DNA of 10,234 bases, from positions 1-10,234 of the forward strand of contig JAGCNK010000093.1 of assembly GCA_017645985.1 (NCBI GenBank). Reading direction: 5' to 3'. The translations under genes and the position numbers were made by a program. Position 1 is the first letter of the stretch, and every line of letters begins with the position of its first letter. The notes beneath the pieces are model-generated. The model made no database searches. It was not told the DNA's origin and saw only the letters and a program-made list of their open reading frames with translations. The stretch is from Bacteroidales bacterium. Its GTDB lineage: Bacteria; Bacteroidota; Bacteroidia; Bacteroidales; UBA3824. Of this stretch, positions 1 through 6,774 are shown in pieces.

Positions 1-1683
1 AAGAAAAAGCCCGACGACATCCAGAACATTCTCATCACCGCGCGTATCGACGGCACTTCGCTGTCGGGTATCACCTATCCGATCTACAATTTCAACGTGG
101 ACAATTCGGCAGGCGACATGCGCACTTTTACCGCAGCCAACTACGAGGCGGTGGGCATTATTGATAATCTGCCCATTACTGCGCTTACCAACGGCCGTGT
201 GGATGCCACCATCGACGTTGACATCATCACCGGCGACAATACTGGTCGTCTCTACGACTTTGTGGCCGACCAGCTTACAAATATCTCGTCGCTAGCTACG
301 CCGCTGTCGGCTGCCAAGACTCTCGTGGGCGAGCTCGGTTCGCTTATCAAGGCCAAGAGCGGACGCAAGGAGTACCGTTTTTCGTCTACCGTGCGGCTTT
401 ACGAGGAACAGGACTTCAACAAACGTATATGCTCGGTGTCGGTGTACACCATTATGCCTATGCAGCGCGACCATTCGGGTGCTGATTTCTCCGCTATGGA
501 CACTTATTTAGACTCCGCCGCCAATCCGCAGCTCGACCGTGCTTTGATTCAGAAACTTGTTTCGCAGTCAGACTATCCTTATATCGTGGCTGTGAACTAC
601 AAGTCGAAATATGTGTCGGAACCAGTTGTGGGCGACGATATTACATCAGAATATGTGGAGGCCCGCAAGATCAAGGCCAAACGCAATTTTGAGAGCGGAC
701 TTATCAGCAGCGACATCTACGTGCAGGAAAACCGCCTGTCGGAATACTTGTCGCAGTTTGTGCAGCTTAAAAGCAGCATCAACAACTATATGCTCAACTC
801 CAAAAACCGCACAACCGACGACTTTGGCAAGATGTATTCGGCTATACTCACCGACTACCGCACTATGCGACACACTGTTATGATGCGCCACCGCGAGTTT
901 TCGCAGAATCCGATTTACAACAACGAGTTCAAGCCTATCTACCAGTCTGTTATGCGCACCGCCGATATTTATCTCGACGGCGACAACACCACCAAGGATA
1001 TCAAGAATATAGCCCGTATGATGGCCACCTACGGAGACCGTCATCCCGGCAAAACCGACTCCGAGCAAAACGAGGAGGCGTTGCGCACACTCCACGCTGT
1101 AAAATTTCCTTCGGGCGAGAGCGTAAGCGATATTGCCGAGCTCAACACTTTGATAACCAAGATAGAAGACCGCCAGTATACGCAGGTGTACGCTGCCAAA
1201 ATCAACAAGCTCCTCAATATGGAGCCTTCGGCATCGGCCACCGAATACAGCGAAAAACTCAAAGACGACGTAAACTCCACCTACTGCCGCCGCTGCCGCA
1301 CCGAGGCCGATTCGGCTATAGCCGAATACGCCCGCAGGCTCGACCAGCACAACAACAGCCTGATGCAGACCGCGTTACGCCAGTCGATCTACAACGCCGA
1401 ACACTCTGTTTTCGTCGCGTTGAAGTTTGAGTCAAACGCAGAGAGCTATTTCAAGGAGCAGTATCCCGACGGCGAAATGCCCGCCGACGCAAAATTTTTG
1501 TACGAAGAGTTTTTGAAACTGCGTCAGACACGCGAAAAACTGCAGGCCGACATCAAAACCGACACCGCAGGCGCCAAGACTCCCGCGCTAAAATCACTCT
1601 CCGACGACATCACTTCAGCCACTGCCGAGCTCAAAAGGCAGATAGAGTCACTTTGCAACAAAAACCCCCGTTTTTGCGAATAA
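1..1683 (+). CDS. Hypothetical protein, 5' end outside window
   Basis: The reading frame is open from base 1 to the TAA at 1681-1683, giving 560 visible residues. The real start lies upstream; a GTG at 97 is internal and has no support as a start. I do not recognise the family. The first ~120 visible residues look beta-rich and contain short Asp/Thr/Gly-rich stretches. From about residue 200 on the protein is predominantly charged and helical, and the last ~70 residues (many Lys, Glu, Leu, Ala) could form a coiled coil. A Cys pair (CRRC) lies near bases 1285-1296. No membrane segment is visible; a signal peptide cannot be judged because the N-terminus is missing. It ends 97 bases before a PorP/SprF gene on the same strand, which makes a surface or secretion-linked role possible but unproven. 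Codon use looks like that of its neighbours. Confidence is high that it is a gene and nil for its function. Confidence 0.85.
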   Translation, partial: KKKPDDIQNILITARIDGTSLSGITYPIYNFNVDNSAGDMRTFTAANYEAVGIIDNLPITALTNGRVDATIDVDIITGDNTGRLYDFVADQLTNISSLATPLSAAKTLVGELGSLIKAKSGRKEYRFSSTVRLYEEQDFNKRICSVSVYTIMPMQRDHSGADFSAMDTYLDSAANPQLDRALIQKLVSQSDYPYIVAVNYKSKYVSEPVVGDDITSEYVEARKIKAKRNFESGLISSDIYVQENRLSEYLSQFVQLKSSINNYMLNSKNRTTDDFGKMYSAILTDYRTMRHTVMMRHREFSQNPIYNNEFKPIYQSVMRTADIYLDGDNTTKDIKNIARMMATYGDRHPGKTDSEQNEEALRTLHAVKFPSGESVSDIAELNTLITKIEDRQYTQVYAAKINKLLNMEPSASATEYSEKLKDDVNSTYCRRCRTEADSAIAEYARRLDQHNNSLMQTALRQSIYNAEHSVFVALKFESNAESYFKEQYPDGEMPADAKFLYEEFLKLRQTREKLQADIKTDTAGAKTPALKSLSDDITSATAELKRQIESLCNKNPRFCE

Positions 1684-1687
1684 TATA

Positions 1688-1720
1688 GGCAAAACGGCAT
1701 TTTGTTTGTGTATTTTTTTG
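1688..1720 (+). terminator. Possible weak terminator
   Basis: Bases 1690-1694 (CAAAA) can pair with 1700-1704 (TTTTG) around a 5-base loop, with two G-T pairs extending the stem. A T-rich run ends at 1720. The stem is short and A-T rich, so this is only a candidate for ending the first transcript. The rest of the 97-base gap before the next gene is AT-rich, and I found no convincing promoter in it. Confidence 0.22.
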
Positions 1721-1780
1721 TTGTTTTTATAATAATAGAACTTAAACCTCCGTTTATAGTTTAGGCAGAAAAGAAAGATT

Positions 1781-2815
1781 ATGTTGAAAATTAAAGATAC
1801 AATAAAGATACAGTTGGCGGCTCTGCTGATTATCATATCGGCAGCGGATAGCAACGCGCAGATTATCCATTTCTCGCAGTTCTATTCGAGTCCGCTGTTC
1901 CTGGCACCTTCATACGCAGGCGCCATCGACGCAAGTCGTGTGGTGGTTAACTACCGCAACCAGTGGCCCGAAGCCGGTACTTTCAATACCTACGCGGCGA
2001 GCTACGACCAGCACATGTACAAAATCAAGAGCGGTATCGGTGTGATGGCGCTCCGCGACGAGGCTGGCGACGGCAACCTTGGACAGACTCAGGTTGACAT
2101 CTGCTACTCATGGTACACCAAGGTGTCGCGCGACTGGACTATACGTCCCGGTATGGGTCTCAAATACAACAAACGCAGTATAGACTTCGAAAAACTTATT
2201 TTCGGCGATATGATCAACGAGAAGGGCGAGGTAGACAAAGGTACTGCCGAGGCGCAGCCGATGCCCAGCAAGCCGTTCCTTGATATGCAGGTTTCATGTA
2301 TCGGATACAGCGAGAAATACTGGGGAGGTATCTCGGTCGACCATCTGCTCCGTCCCAAAGCTTCGCTCTACAACGACGACACTTACCGCGAGGATGTGAA
2401 GATTTCGGCGTTCGGTGGTGCTAAGTTCTACATCGGAGCCACTCCCACAGCACGAGGCCGCAAGAGCATGGACGATGTGCAGAGCGTTTCTGTTACAGCA
2501 TTGTACGAATATTCAAAACTTTCCGACCAGTTGAACATCGGCGCATATTGGAACAAGAATCCCTTCACACTCGGTCTTTGGGTTCGTGGTATTCCTGTTG
2601 CAGTTCGCGAAGAGAGCTATAGCAATATGGACGCGTTCATCCTCCTGCTCGGTTACAAGATTTTCGACCTCCACATCGGTTACAGCTACGACTTTTCAAT
2701 CGGCGAGCTGCTCTCTACCACTGGTGGCGCTCACGAGCTGTCGGTGATGTACGAGTTTCAGCCCAAGGCAAAGGCAAAGAAACGCCACGCCGCCATCTCT
2801 TGTCCGAAATTGTAA
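1781..2815 (+). CDS. PorP/SprF family type IX secretion outer-membrane protein
   Basis: The product has 344 residues. A signal peptide has a basic start, a hydrophobic core at about residues 11-20, and probable cleavage after SNA26, leaving Gln27. The mature N-terminus (HFSQFYSSPLFLAPSYAG) is the hallmark opening of the PorP/SprF family; alternating amphipathic strands with Gly and aromatic residues then run to the end, as in an outer-membrane beta-barrel. Family members help secrete or anchor particular T9SS substrates, such as SprB with SprF in gliding bacteria, or belong to the PorP-PorK-L-M-N set. The typical length is about 300-350 residues, so this copy is complete. It seems to stand alone: porK/L/M/N are not adjacent and no large adhesin gene is visible, so it may be an accessory paralogue rather than the core PorP. 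The ATG at 1781 follows an A/G-rich leader and places the signal peptide correctly. The short Lys/Arg-rich C-terminal tail (residues ~330-344) is less typical. Confidence 0.9.
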   Translation: MLKIKDTIKIQLAALLIIISAADSNAQIIHFSQFYSSPLFLAPSYAGAIDASRVVVNYRNQWPEAGTFNTYAASYDQHMYKIKSGIGVMALRDEAGDGNLGQTQVDICYSWYTKVSRDWTIRPGMGLKYNKRSIDFEKLIFGDMINEKGEVDKGTAEAQPMPSKPFLDMQVSCIGYSEKYWGGISVDHLLRPKASLYNDDTYREDVKISAFGGAKFYIGATPTARGRKSMDDVQSVSVTALYEYSKLSDQLNIGAYWNKNPFTLGLWVRGIPVAVREESYSNMDAFILLLGYKIFDLHIGYSYDFSIGELLSTTGGAHELSVMYEFQPKAKAKKRHAAISCPKL

Positions 2816-2821
2816 CAGCAT

Positions 2822-2844
2822 AGTGGCGTAGCATTTCCGCCATT
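2822..2844. terminator. Candidate bidirectional hairpin between convergent genes
   Basis: AGTGGCG (2822-2828) pairs with CGCCATT (2838-2844), giving 7 pairs including one G-T, around a 9-base loop. It sits in the 34-base gap between the convergent PorP/SprF and kinase stop codons, where a shared terminator would be expected. No clear T-run follows on either strand, so intrinsic termination is uncertain. Confidence 0.3.
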
Positions 2845-2849
2845 GAAAA

Positions 2850-3761
2850 TCATCTCTTAGCTATGTAGTTTGCCTGGCTCATGCACACTTCCTGTGCCAG
2901 CTTGGTGGCTGTGGTCATTATGTCTTTGATCACCTCAGAGCCTATGCCTTGTTGCAGGCTGTTGAGGTTGATGTTGTGTTTTACCAGTCCGTACACAATG
3001 CCGGCGTTGAAGTTGTCGCCCGCGCCTATTGTGCTCACAGGTTTGATTGGTGGAGCGTCGCACTCTACGATGTTGCCTTGGTGGTTGCATACGCAGCCAG
3101 CAGCACCCTTGGTGTAGAACAGCGTGGCGTCAGGGTTGATTTGCCGCACTGCTTTTACTGCCTCGTCAAAAGTTGACGCTTTGAAAATAAGGTTGAAATC
3201 CTCGTCGCTACCCTTTACAATGCCAGCAGCAGCAATGTTCTCCTCGATGAAAGGCATCACCCGTGGCAGGTCGGGTAGGTGAGGGGCGCGGAAGTTGGGG
3301 TCGTATACGGTGAGCACGCCGTTGTCTTTTGCGCTGTCTATCAGACGTTTCATTCCGCTGCGTATTTCGGGCATGATGCCGTAAAACGATCCGAACAGAA
3401 AAATGTCGCCTGGCTTGAAGTCAGTGCGGAACAGCTCGTCGTGACATTTGCCCGGACGGCTTTTGTAAAACTGGTAGCGTGCGTTCTTGTGCTCGTCGAG
3501 GAACGCGAGCGCCACCGAGGTCTTCATTCCAGAATCTTCGATAACGCTGACCGCCTCCACGCCGTTGTCGGCCAAAAACTTCTTTATGTTCTCTCCGAGC
3601 ATGTCGGAGCAGATGTCGGTAAGAAACCGTGGCGCAAGTCCGAGACGTCCAAGAGATACCGAAGTGTTGAGTACCGAGCCGCCCGGATTGCCGCCCGTGG
3701 GTGTGCCGTTTTCAAAAATAATGTCGAAAACAGTCTCGCCCGCAGTGTGTATTTTTGCCAT
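2850..3761 (-). CDS. PfkB-family carbohydrate kinase (fructokinase-like)
   Basis: This 303-residue cytoplasmic kinase should transfer phosphate from ATP to a sugar or sugar-like alcohol. Evidence: the substrate-binding Gly-rich region near the N-terminus (GGNPGGSVLN, residues 23-32) and the second PfkB signature STIGAGDNF, in which GAGD (246-249) forms the anion hole and Asp249 should be the catalytic base. The length fits ribokinase/fructokinase members (about 300). The overall look is closest to bacterial fructokinases, but substrate specificity in this family cannot be read from motifs, so I give no symbol. No sugar transporter, glycosidase or SusC/D gene lies nearby to hint at the substrate. 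The ATG at 3761 follows an AT-rich leader. The gene is divergent from the response-regulator operon across a 98-base gap. An imperfect -7-like box (TTTATTTG, one mismatch) lies on this strand at 3815-3822, without a clear -33 partner. Confidence 0.9.
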   Translation of the reverse strand: MAKIHTAGETVFDIIFENGTPTGGNPGGSVLNTSVSLGRLGLAPRFLTDICSDMLGENIKKFLADNGVEAVSVIEDSGMKTSVALAFLDEHKNARYQFYKSRPGKCHDELFRTDFKPGDIFLFGSFYGIMPEIRSGMKRLIDSAKDNGVLTVYDPNFRAPHLPDLPRVMPFIEENIAAAGIVKGSDEDFNLIFKASTFDEAVKAVRQINPDATLFYTKGAAGCVCNHQGNIVECDAPPIKPVSTIGAGDNFNAGIVYGLVKHNINLNSLQQGIGSEVIKDIMTTATKLAQEVCMSQANYIAKR

Positions 3762-3805
3762 ATATTTAATTTTTTTATTGTCAGAATGTAAAAATAAGTA
3801 ATTTT

Positions 3806-3839
3806 TTTGTTCTACAAATAAATAAACGTCGTATATTTG
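3806..3839 (+). promoter_or_regulatory. Bacteroidota-type promoter of the regulator-DUF58 operon
   Basis: TTTG at 3806-3809 (-33 element) and TATATTTG at 3832-3839 (-7 element, an exact TAnnTTTG match) are separated by 22 bases, slightly long for the phylum's primary sigma factor but close to the usual 19-21. The -7 box ends 20 bases before the ATG at 3860, implying a very short leader. Confidence 0.65.
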
Positions 3840-3859
3840 TAAGGAAAAAAAAAGACATT

Positions 3860-5023
3860 ATGGCAAAAATATTAATCATAGACGACGAACGTGCCATCAG
3901 GAGCACGCTCAAAGACATTTTAAGCTACGAATCACACGAAGTTGAACTTGCCCAGGACGGTTTCGAAGGTTTGGAAAAACTATCCTCCGGCAATTTCGAC
4001 ATTGTATTGTGCGACATCAAGATGCCCAAGATGGACGGACTGGAAGTGCTGTCGGAAATCATGGCAAGAAATATTGATGTGGCAGTAGTGATGATTTCGG
4101 GACACGGCACTGTGGAAACCGCTGTGGAGGCGATCAAGAAAGGAGCGTACGACTTTATCGAAAAACCGCTCGACCTCAACCGCCTGCTCGTGGTTATCAA
4201 GAATGCTACAGAGCGCGGAAGCCACGTGGCTGAAATCAAGACCCTCAAACAGAAACTCAACCGCAAATACGAGATGGTAGGCGAATCGCCCGCCATACGC
4301 CATATCAAAGAGATTATCGAACGTGTAGCGCCCACCGACGCACGTGTGCTTATTCAGGGCGAAAACGGAACAGGAAAAGAAATCGTGTCGCGATGGCTGC
4401 ACGAGAAGAGCCAGCGTGCCGGAGGTCCTTTTATCGAGGTAAACTGCGCCGCCATTCCGTCGGAACTTATCGAGAGCGAACTTTTCGGTCACGAGAAGGG
4501 CGCGTTCACTTCGGCTATGAAACAGCAGAAAGGCAAGTTTGAGGCTGCCGACAACGGTACAATCTTCTTAGACGAGATTGGCGATATGAGTCTCGCCGCC
4601 CAGGCCAAGGTGCTGCGTGTGCTGCAGGAAAACAAGATTTCGCGCGTGGGATCTGACAAGGAGATCAAAATCAATGTGCGCGTTATTGCCGCCACCAACA
4701 AGAACCTCAAGGAGGAGATTGCCGCAGGACGTTTCCGCGAGGACCTTTATCACCGTCTCAGCGTTATCATCATCAAAGTGCCGTCGCTCAACGAGCGTCT
4801 GGAGGATATTCCCCTGCTGGTCGACTATTTCAACAACCAGATTTCGGGCGAGTACTACTCCAATCCCAAGACCTTCACGCCCGACGCCATTGCCGAACTT
4901 CAGAAAATCAACTGGACAGGAAATATCCGCGAGTTCCGCAACGTGCTCGAACGCCTTATCATCCTTTGCGGCAATGAGGTTACGGGCAAGGACGTGCTAA
5001 CATACGCTTCACCGCTATCCTGA
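3860..5023 (+). CDS. Sigma-54-type response regulator without DNA-binding domain
   Basis: The product has 387 residues in two domains. Residues 1-118 are a receiver: acidic pair Asp8/Asp9, phospho-acceptor Asp52 (CDIKMPKMDG), Ser80 and Lys102. Residues ~140-370 are an AAA+ sigma-54 activator domain: Walker A GENGTGKE (167-174), loop GAFTSA (214-219, a variant of GAFTGA), Walker B TIFLDE (234-239), arginine-finger region FREDLYHRL, and sensor II GNIREFRN (354-361). The protein stops about 26 residues later, so the Fis-type helix-turn-helix that ends NtrC-like proteins (usually ~450-480 residues) is absent. The end is a clean TGA with no frameshift remnant, and the next gene starts in that stop codon. 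From memory, similar ~385-residue regulators occur elsewhere in Bacteroidota, so the lack is probably ancestral. It may activate sigma-54 RNA polymerase from solution, as FlgR does in Helicobacter, or act as an ATPase on another partner. No histidine kinase is adjacent. Confidence 0.93.
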   Translation: MAKILIIDDERAIRSTLKDILSYESHEVELAQDGFEGLEKLSSGNFDIVLCDIKMPKMDGLEVLSEIMARNIDVAVVMISGHGTVETAVEAIKKGAYDFIEKPLDLNRLLVVIKNATERGSHVAEIKTLKQKLNRKYEMVGESPAIRHIKEIIERVAPTDARVLIQGENGTGKEIVSRWLHEKSQRAGGPFIEVNCAAIPSELIESELFGHEKGAFTSAMKQQKGKFEAADNGTIFLDEIGDMSLAAQAKVLRVLQENKISRVGSDKEIKINVRVIAATNKNLKEEIAAGRFREDLYHRLSVIIIKVPSLNERLEDIPLLVDYFNNQISGEYYSNPKTFTPDAIAELQKINWTGNIREFRNVLERLIILCGNEVTGKDVLTYASPLS

Positions 5024-5943
5024 TGATCCAACGGCTCACCGACATCGCCGACCTCAACAATCTGGAATTTGTGGCGGCGCATATCACCGAAGGTTTTATG
5101 ACGGGACTTCACAAGAGTCCCTTCCATGGTTTTTCGGCAGAGTTTAACGAGCACCGCCTTTACAACAAGGGCGAGAGCACCCGCCATATCGACTGGAAAC
5201 TGTATGCCCGCACCGACAAGCTATTTGTGAAACGTTACGAGGAGGAGACCAACCTCCGCTGCTACATACTTATCGACACTTCGCCGTCGATGCGCTACAA
5301 GGCTGCTGGCGAAAAATTCAACAAGCTTGAATTTTCGTCGGTGTGCGCCGCCGCCATAATCAATCTTTTGCGCACTCAGCGCGATGCCGTGGCTCTCACT
5401 TTGTTTGACCGCGACATTTCTTTTTCGTGCGACGCCAAGGTGTCGACCGTGCATGCCAAAATGCTTTTTTCCACATTGCAGAAAACCATCGACCAGCCTA
5501 CGCCGGTCGTTGACGCTGAGTCAACGGGTTCTATTGCCAAATGTCTTCACACCATAGCCGAAAGCATTCATAAACGCTCGTTGGTGTTGATTTTCAGCGA
5601 TTTGTTTGATACAGCCGATGAGGAAAGTGTTTTTGCAGGACTTCAACATTTGCGACACGCCAAGCACGATGTGGTGCTGTTTCACGTTTTAGACCGAGCC
5701 ACCGAATTGGATTTTAATTTCGAAAACCGTCCTTATAAGTTTGTGGATATGGAATCGGGCGAAACCGTCGCCCTCAATCCGCTCGACTATAAAGAAACAT
5801 ACCGCAGTCTGTCGTCGGGATTCTGCACCCGTTTGAAACAGCACTGCGGTATGTACAATATGGATTATGTGGAGGCCAACATCTCAAAATCCTTCAAAGA
5901 GATACTTGTGCCGTATCTGCTCAAAAGGGCGGTGATGCATTAG
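5023..5943 (+). CDS. DUF58 domain protein
   Basis: This 306-residue protein has no signal peptide and no membrane segment. The DUF58 core motif is clear at residues 36-58: a Gly-Phe start, Glu40, His44, Arg45, Tyr47, Gly50, and RHIDW at 54-58, followed by the conserved FVKRYEEETN stretch. A VWA-like metal-site motif, DTSPS (85-89), begins the second half, so an MIDAS-type fold is likely. Proteins of this kind normally sit beside a MoxR AAA+ ATPase and membrane VWA (Bat) proteins, where they are thought to take part in chaperone-like or stress functions; the exact activity is unknown. Here the upstream AAA+ partner is a response regulator instead. The ATG overlaps the regulator's TGA (TGATG, 1 base shared), pointing to coupled translation. 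No MoxR or Bat gene follows: the next gene is convergent, 9 bases away. Confidence 0.92.
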   Translation: MIQRLTDIADLNNLEFVAAHITEGFMTGLHKSPFHGFSAEFNEHRLYNKGESTRHIDWKLYARTDKLFVKRYEEETNLRCYILIDTSPSMRYKAAGEKFNKLEFSSVCAAAIINLLRTQRDAVALTLFDRDISFSCDAKVSTVHAKMLFSTLQKTIDQPTPVVDAESTGSIAKCLHTIAESIHKRSLVLIFSDLFDTADEESVFAGLQHLRHAKHDVVLFHVLDRATELDFNFENRPYKFVDMESGETVALNPLDYKETYRSLSSGFCTRLKQHCGMYNMDYVEANISKSFKEILVPYLLKRAVMH

Positions 5944-5952
5944 CCTCGCATA

Positions 5953-6606
5953 TTATTTCACCTTAAACGAGTCGATGAACTTGTTGCTCTCCTTGGTAGA
6001 AACTTCAGACTCTTCGGCGATTGTGCCAAACTGATAGTAGCGTTTGCCTACGAAAAACGCACGCATATTGATAACCAGGTTGTCGCGTTTGCCCGAGAAT
6101 GAGAGTCCTTTGTTGCCGTCGATACGTTCCGAAGAAGACTTGTCGATCTTGCTTCCCATCTTTTTCATAAACGATTCGGCCTGAGTTTTCAAAGTAGCCT
6201 CTACGTTGGCGTCGGTAACTGCACCTGCGGGATAGTCAGAGTAGCTTAAGAAATAGCTGCCCTTGTCGCTCTTGGTGTATACGTACTGAACGTTTTCGAT
6301 AGTGCCGGCCTTGGTGGTGTATGAGTTTTTGGTAGGACCAGCGGGCGGCATCGGGAAATTGATCGAGAATCTGCCCTCAGCCGACTTGAACGAGTTGTCG
6401 TCTTTATCTTCTTTCTTGTTGTCCTTCTTGTTGTCGGGAGCGGGTTGTGCATCGTTGTCGGGAGCCGGCTGCACGTTGTTGTCGGTGGTGTTGTCGGTAA
6501 TCTCTGTTTCCTTTCCGTTGGGTTTATTGTTGTTGTTGGTGGTAGGAACGCATGATGCTACTCCTAATAATGCGGTCACCATTGCCGCGTAAATGAGCTT
6601 TTTCAT
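5953..6606 (-). CDS. Asn/Asp-rich lipoprotein of unknown function
   Basis: The product has 217 residues from the ATG at 6606. The frame is open to an upstream ATG at 6642, but I chose the inner start because it gives a textbook lipoprotein signal (MKKLIYAAM..., lipobox VASC with lipidated Cys19) and because the outer ATG lies inside the -7 promoter box at 6640-6647. Residues 20-75 are a low-complexity linker rich in Asn, Asp, Lys, Thr and Pro, including two copies of QPAPDN (46-51 and 54-59). Residues ~76-217 form a compact domain starting AEGRFSINFP, which recalls small periplasmic domains of the PsbP/DUF1795 type, but I cannot assign a family. After Cys19 there is no acidic run like the Bacteroidota surface-export signal, so a periplasm-facing location is more likely. 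It is transcribed alone and is convergent with the DUF58 gene. Confidence 0.88.
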   Translation of the reverse strand: MKKLIYAAMVTALLGVASCVPTTNNNNKPNGKETEITDNTTDNNVQPAPDNDAQPAPDNKKDNKKEDKDDNSFKSAEGRFSINFPMPPAGPTKNSYTTKAGTIENVQYVYTKSDKGSYFLSYSDYPAGAVTDANVEATLKTQAESFMKKMGSKIDKSSSERIDGNKGLSFSGKRDNLVINMRAFFVGKRYYQFGTIAEESEVSTKESNKFIDSFKVK

Positions 6607-6639
6607 CTTCTTGTGTTTTTGAGTTTTTGTTTTACAAAG

Positions 6640-6675
6640 CAAATATATGAATTTTTTTTGTTACAAGTTAACAAA
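6640..6675 (-). promoter_or_regulatory. Bacteroidota-type promoter of the lipoprotein gene
   Basis: On the minus strand TATATTTG (6647 down to 6640) matches TAnnTTTG exactly. A TTTG at 6675-6672 is a possible -33 element, though its 24-base spacing is long. The leader to the ATG at 6606 would be about 25-30 bases. Confidence 0.5.
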
Positions 6676-6699
6676 AATGACAAAAATTTTTGGTAACTT
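6665..6699. repeat. 13-bp imperfect inverted repeat over a promoter
   Basis: AAGTTAACAAAAA (6665-6677) faces TTTTTGGTAACTT (6687-6699): 12 of 13 positions pair, around a 9-base centre. The right arm covers most of the -7 box at 6694-6701, and the left arm covers the possible -33 element of the opposite promoter. This is how an operator in a divergent promoter region would be placed. The inner A/T arms add little specificity; the outer AAGTTA/TAACTT half-sites are the more informative part. Confidence 0.45.
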
Positions 6700-6701
6700 T
6701 G
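6694..6701 (+). promoter_or_regulatory. -7 promoter box for the SPOR-like gene and nadD
   Basis: TAACTTTG matches the Bacteroidota -7 consensus TAnnTTTG. No TTTG lies at the usual -33 distance; the nearest, at 6657-6660, is too far upstream, so the promoter may be weak or need an activator. The leader to the ATG at 6775 would be about 65-70 bases. Confidence 0.45.
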
Positions 6702-6774
6702 TCTTCTGTAAAATTAAACTATATGGTATAAAATTTGTTTTTACAACAGAGTTAACAACGAAAAACACAGCACT

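Noticed and set aside
97..99. GTG at 97 as the start of the first gene
   Set aside because: The frame stays open back to base 1 with similar codon use, and no leader or signal supports a start here; the gene is cut by the window edge.
646..1350. A 234-codon open frame on the minus strand opposite the first gene
   Set aside because: It has no recognisable motif and lies fully inside a well-supported gene whose codon bias suppresses stops on the opposite strand. The same applies to the long antisense frames at 3279-3791, 3980-4492 and 8770-9207.
1659..1676. CAAAAAC-CCCC-GTTTTTG hairpin in the last codons of the first gene
   Set aside because: Five of seven pairs are A-T, no T-run follows directly, and the stretch is coding (Lys-Asn-Pro-Arg-Phe). 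It is more likely chance than a terminator.
3751..3870. Perfect 11-bp inverted match: ATTTTTGCCAT (3751-3761) and ATGGCAAAAAT (3860-3870) at the two divergent start codons
   Set aside because: Both genes begin Met-Ala-Lys-Ile with the favoured codons, so the match is explained by coding sequence rather than an operator.
6607..6642. Longer N-terminus for the lipoprotein from the ATG at 6642
   Set aside because: It would add 12 charged residues in front of a complete lipoprotein signal and would start inside the -7 promoter box.
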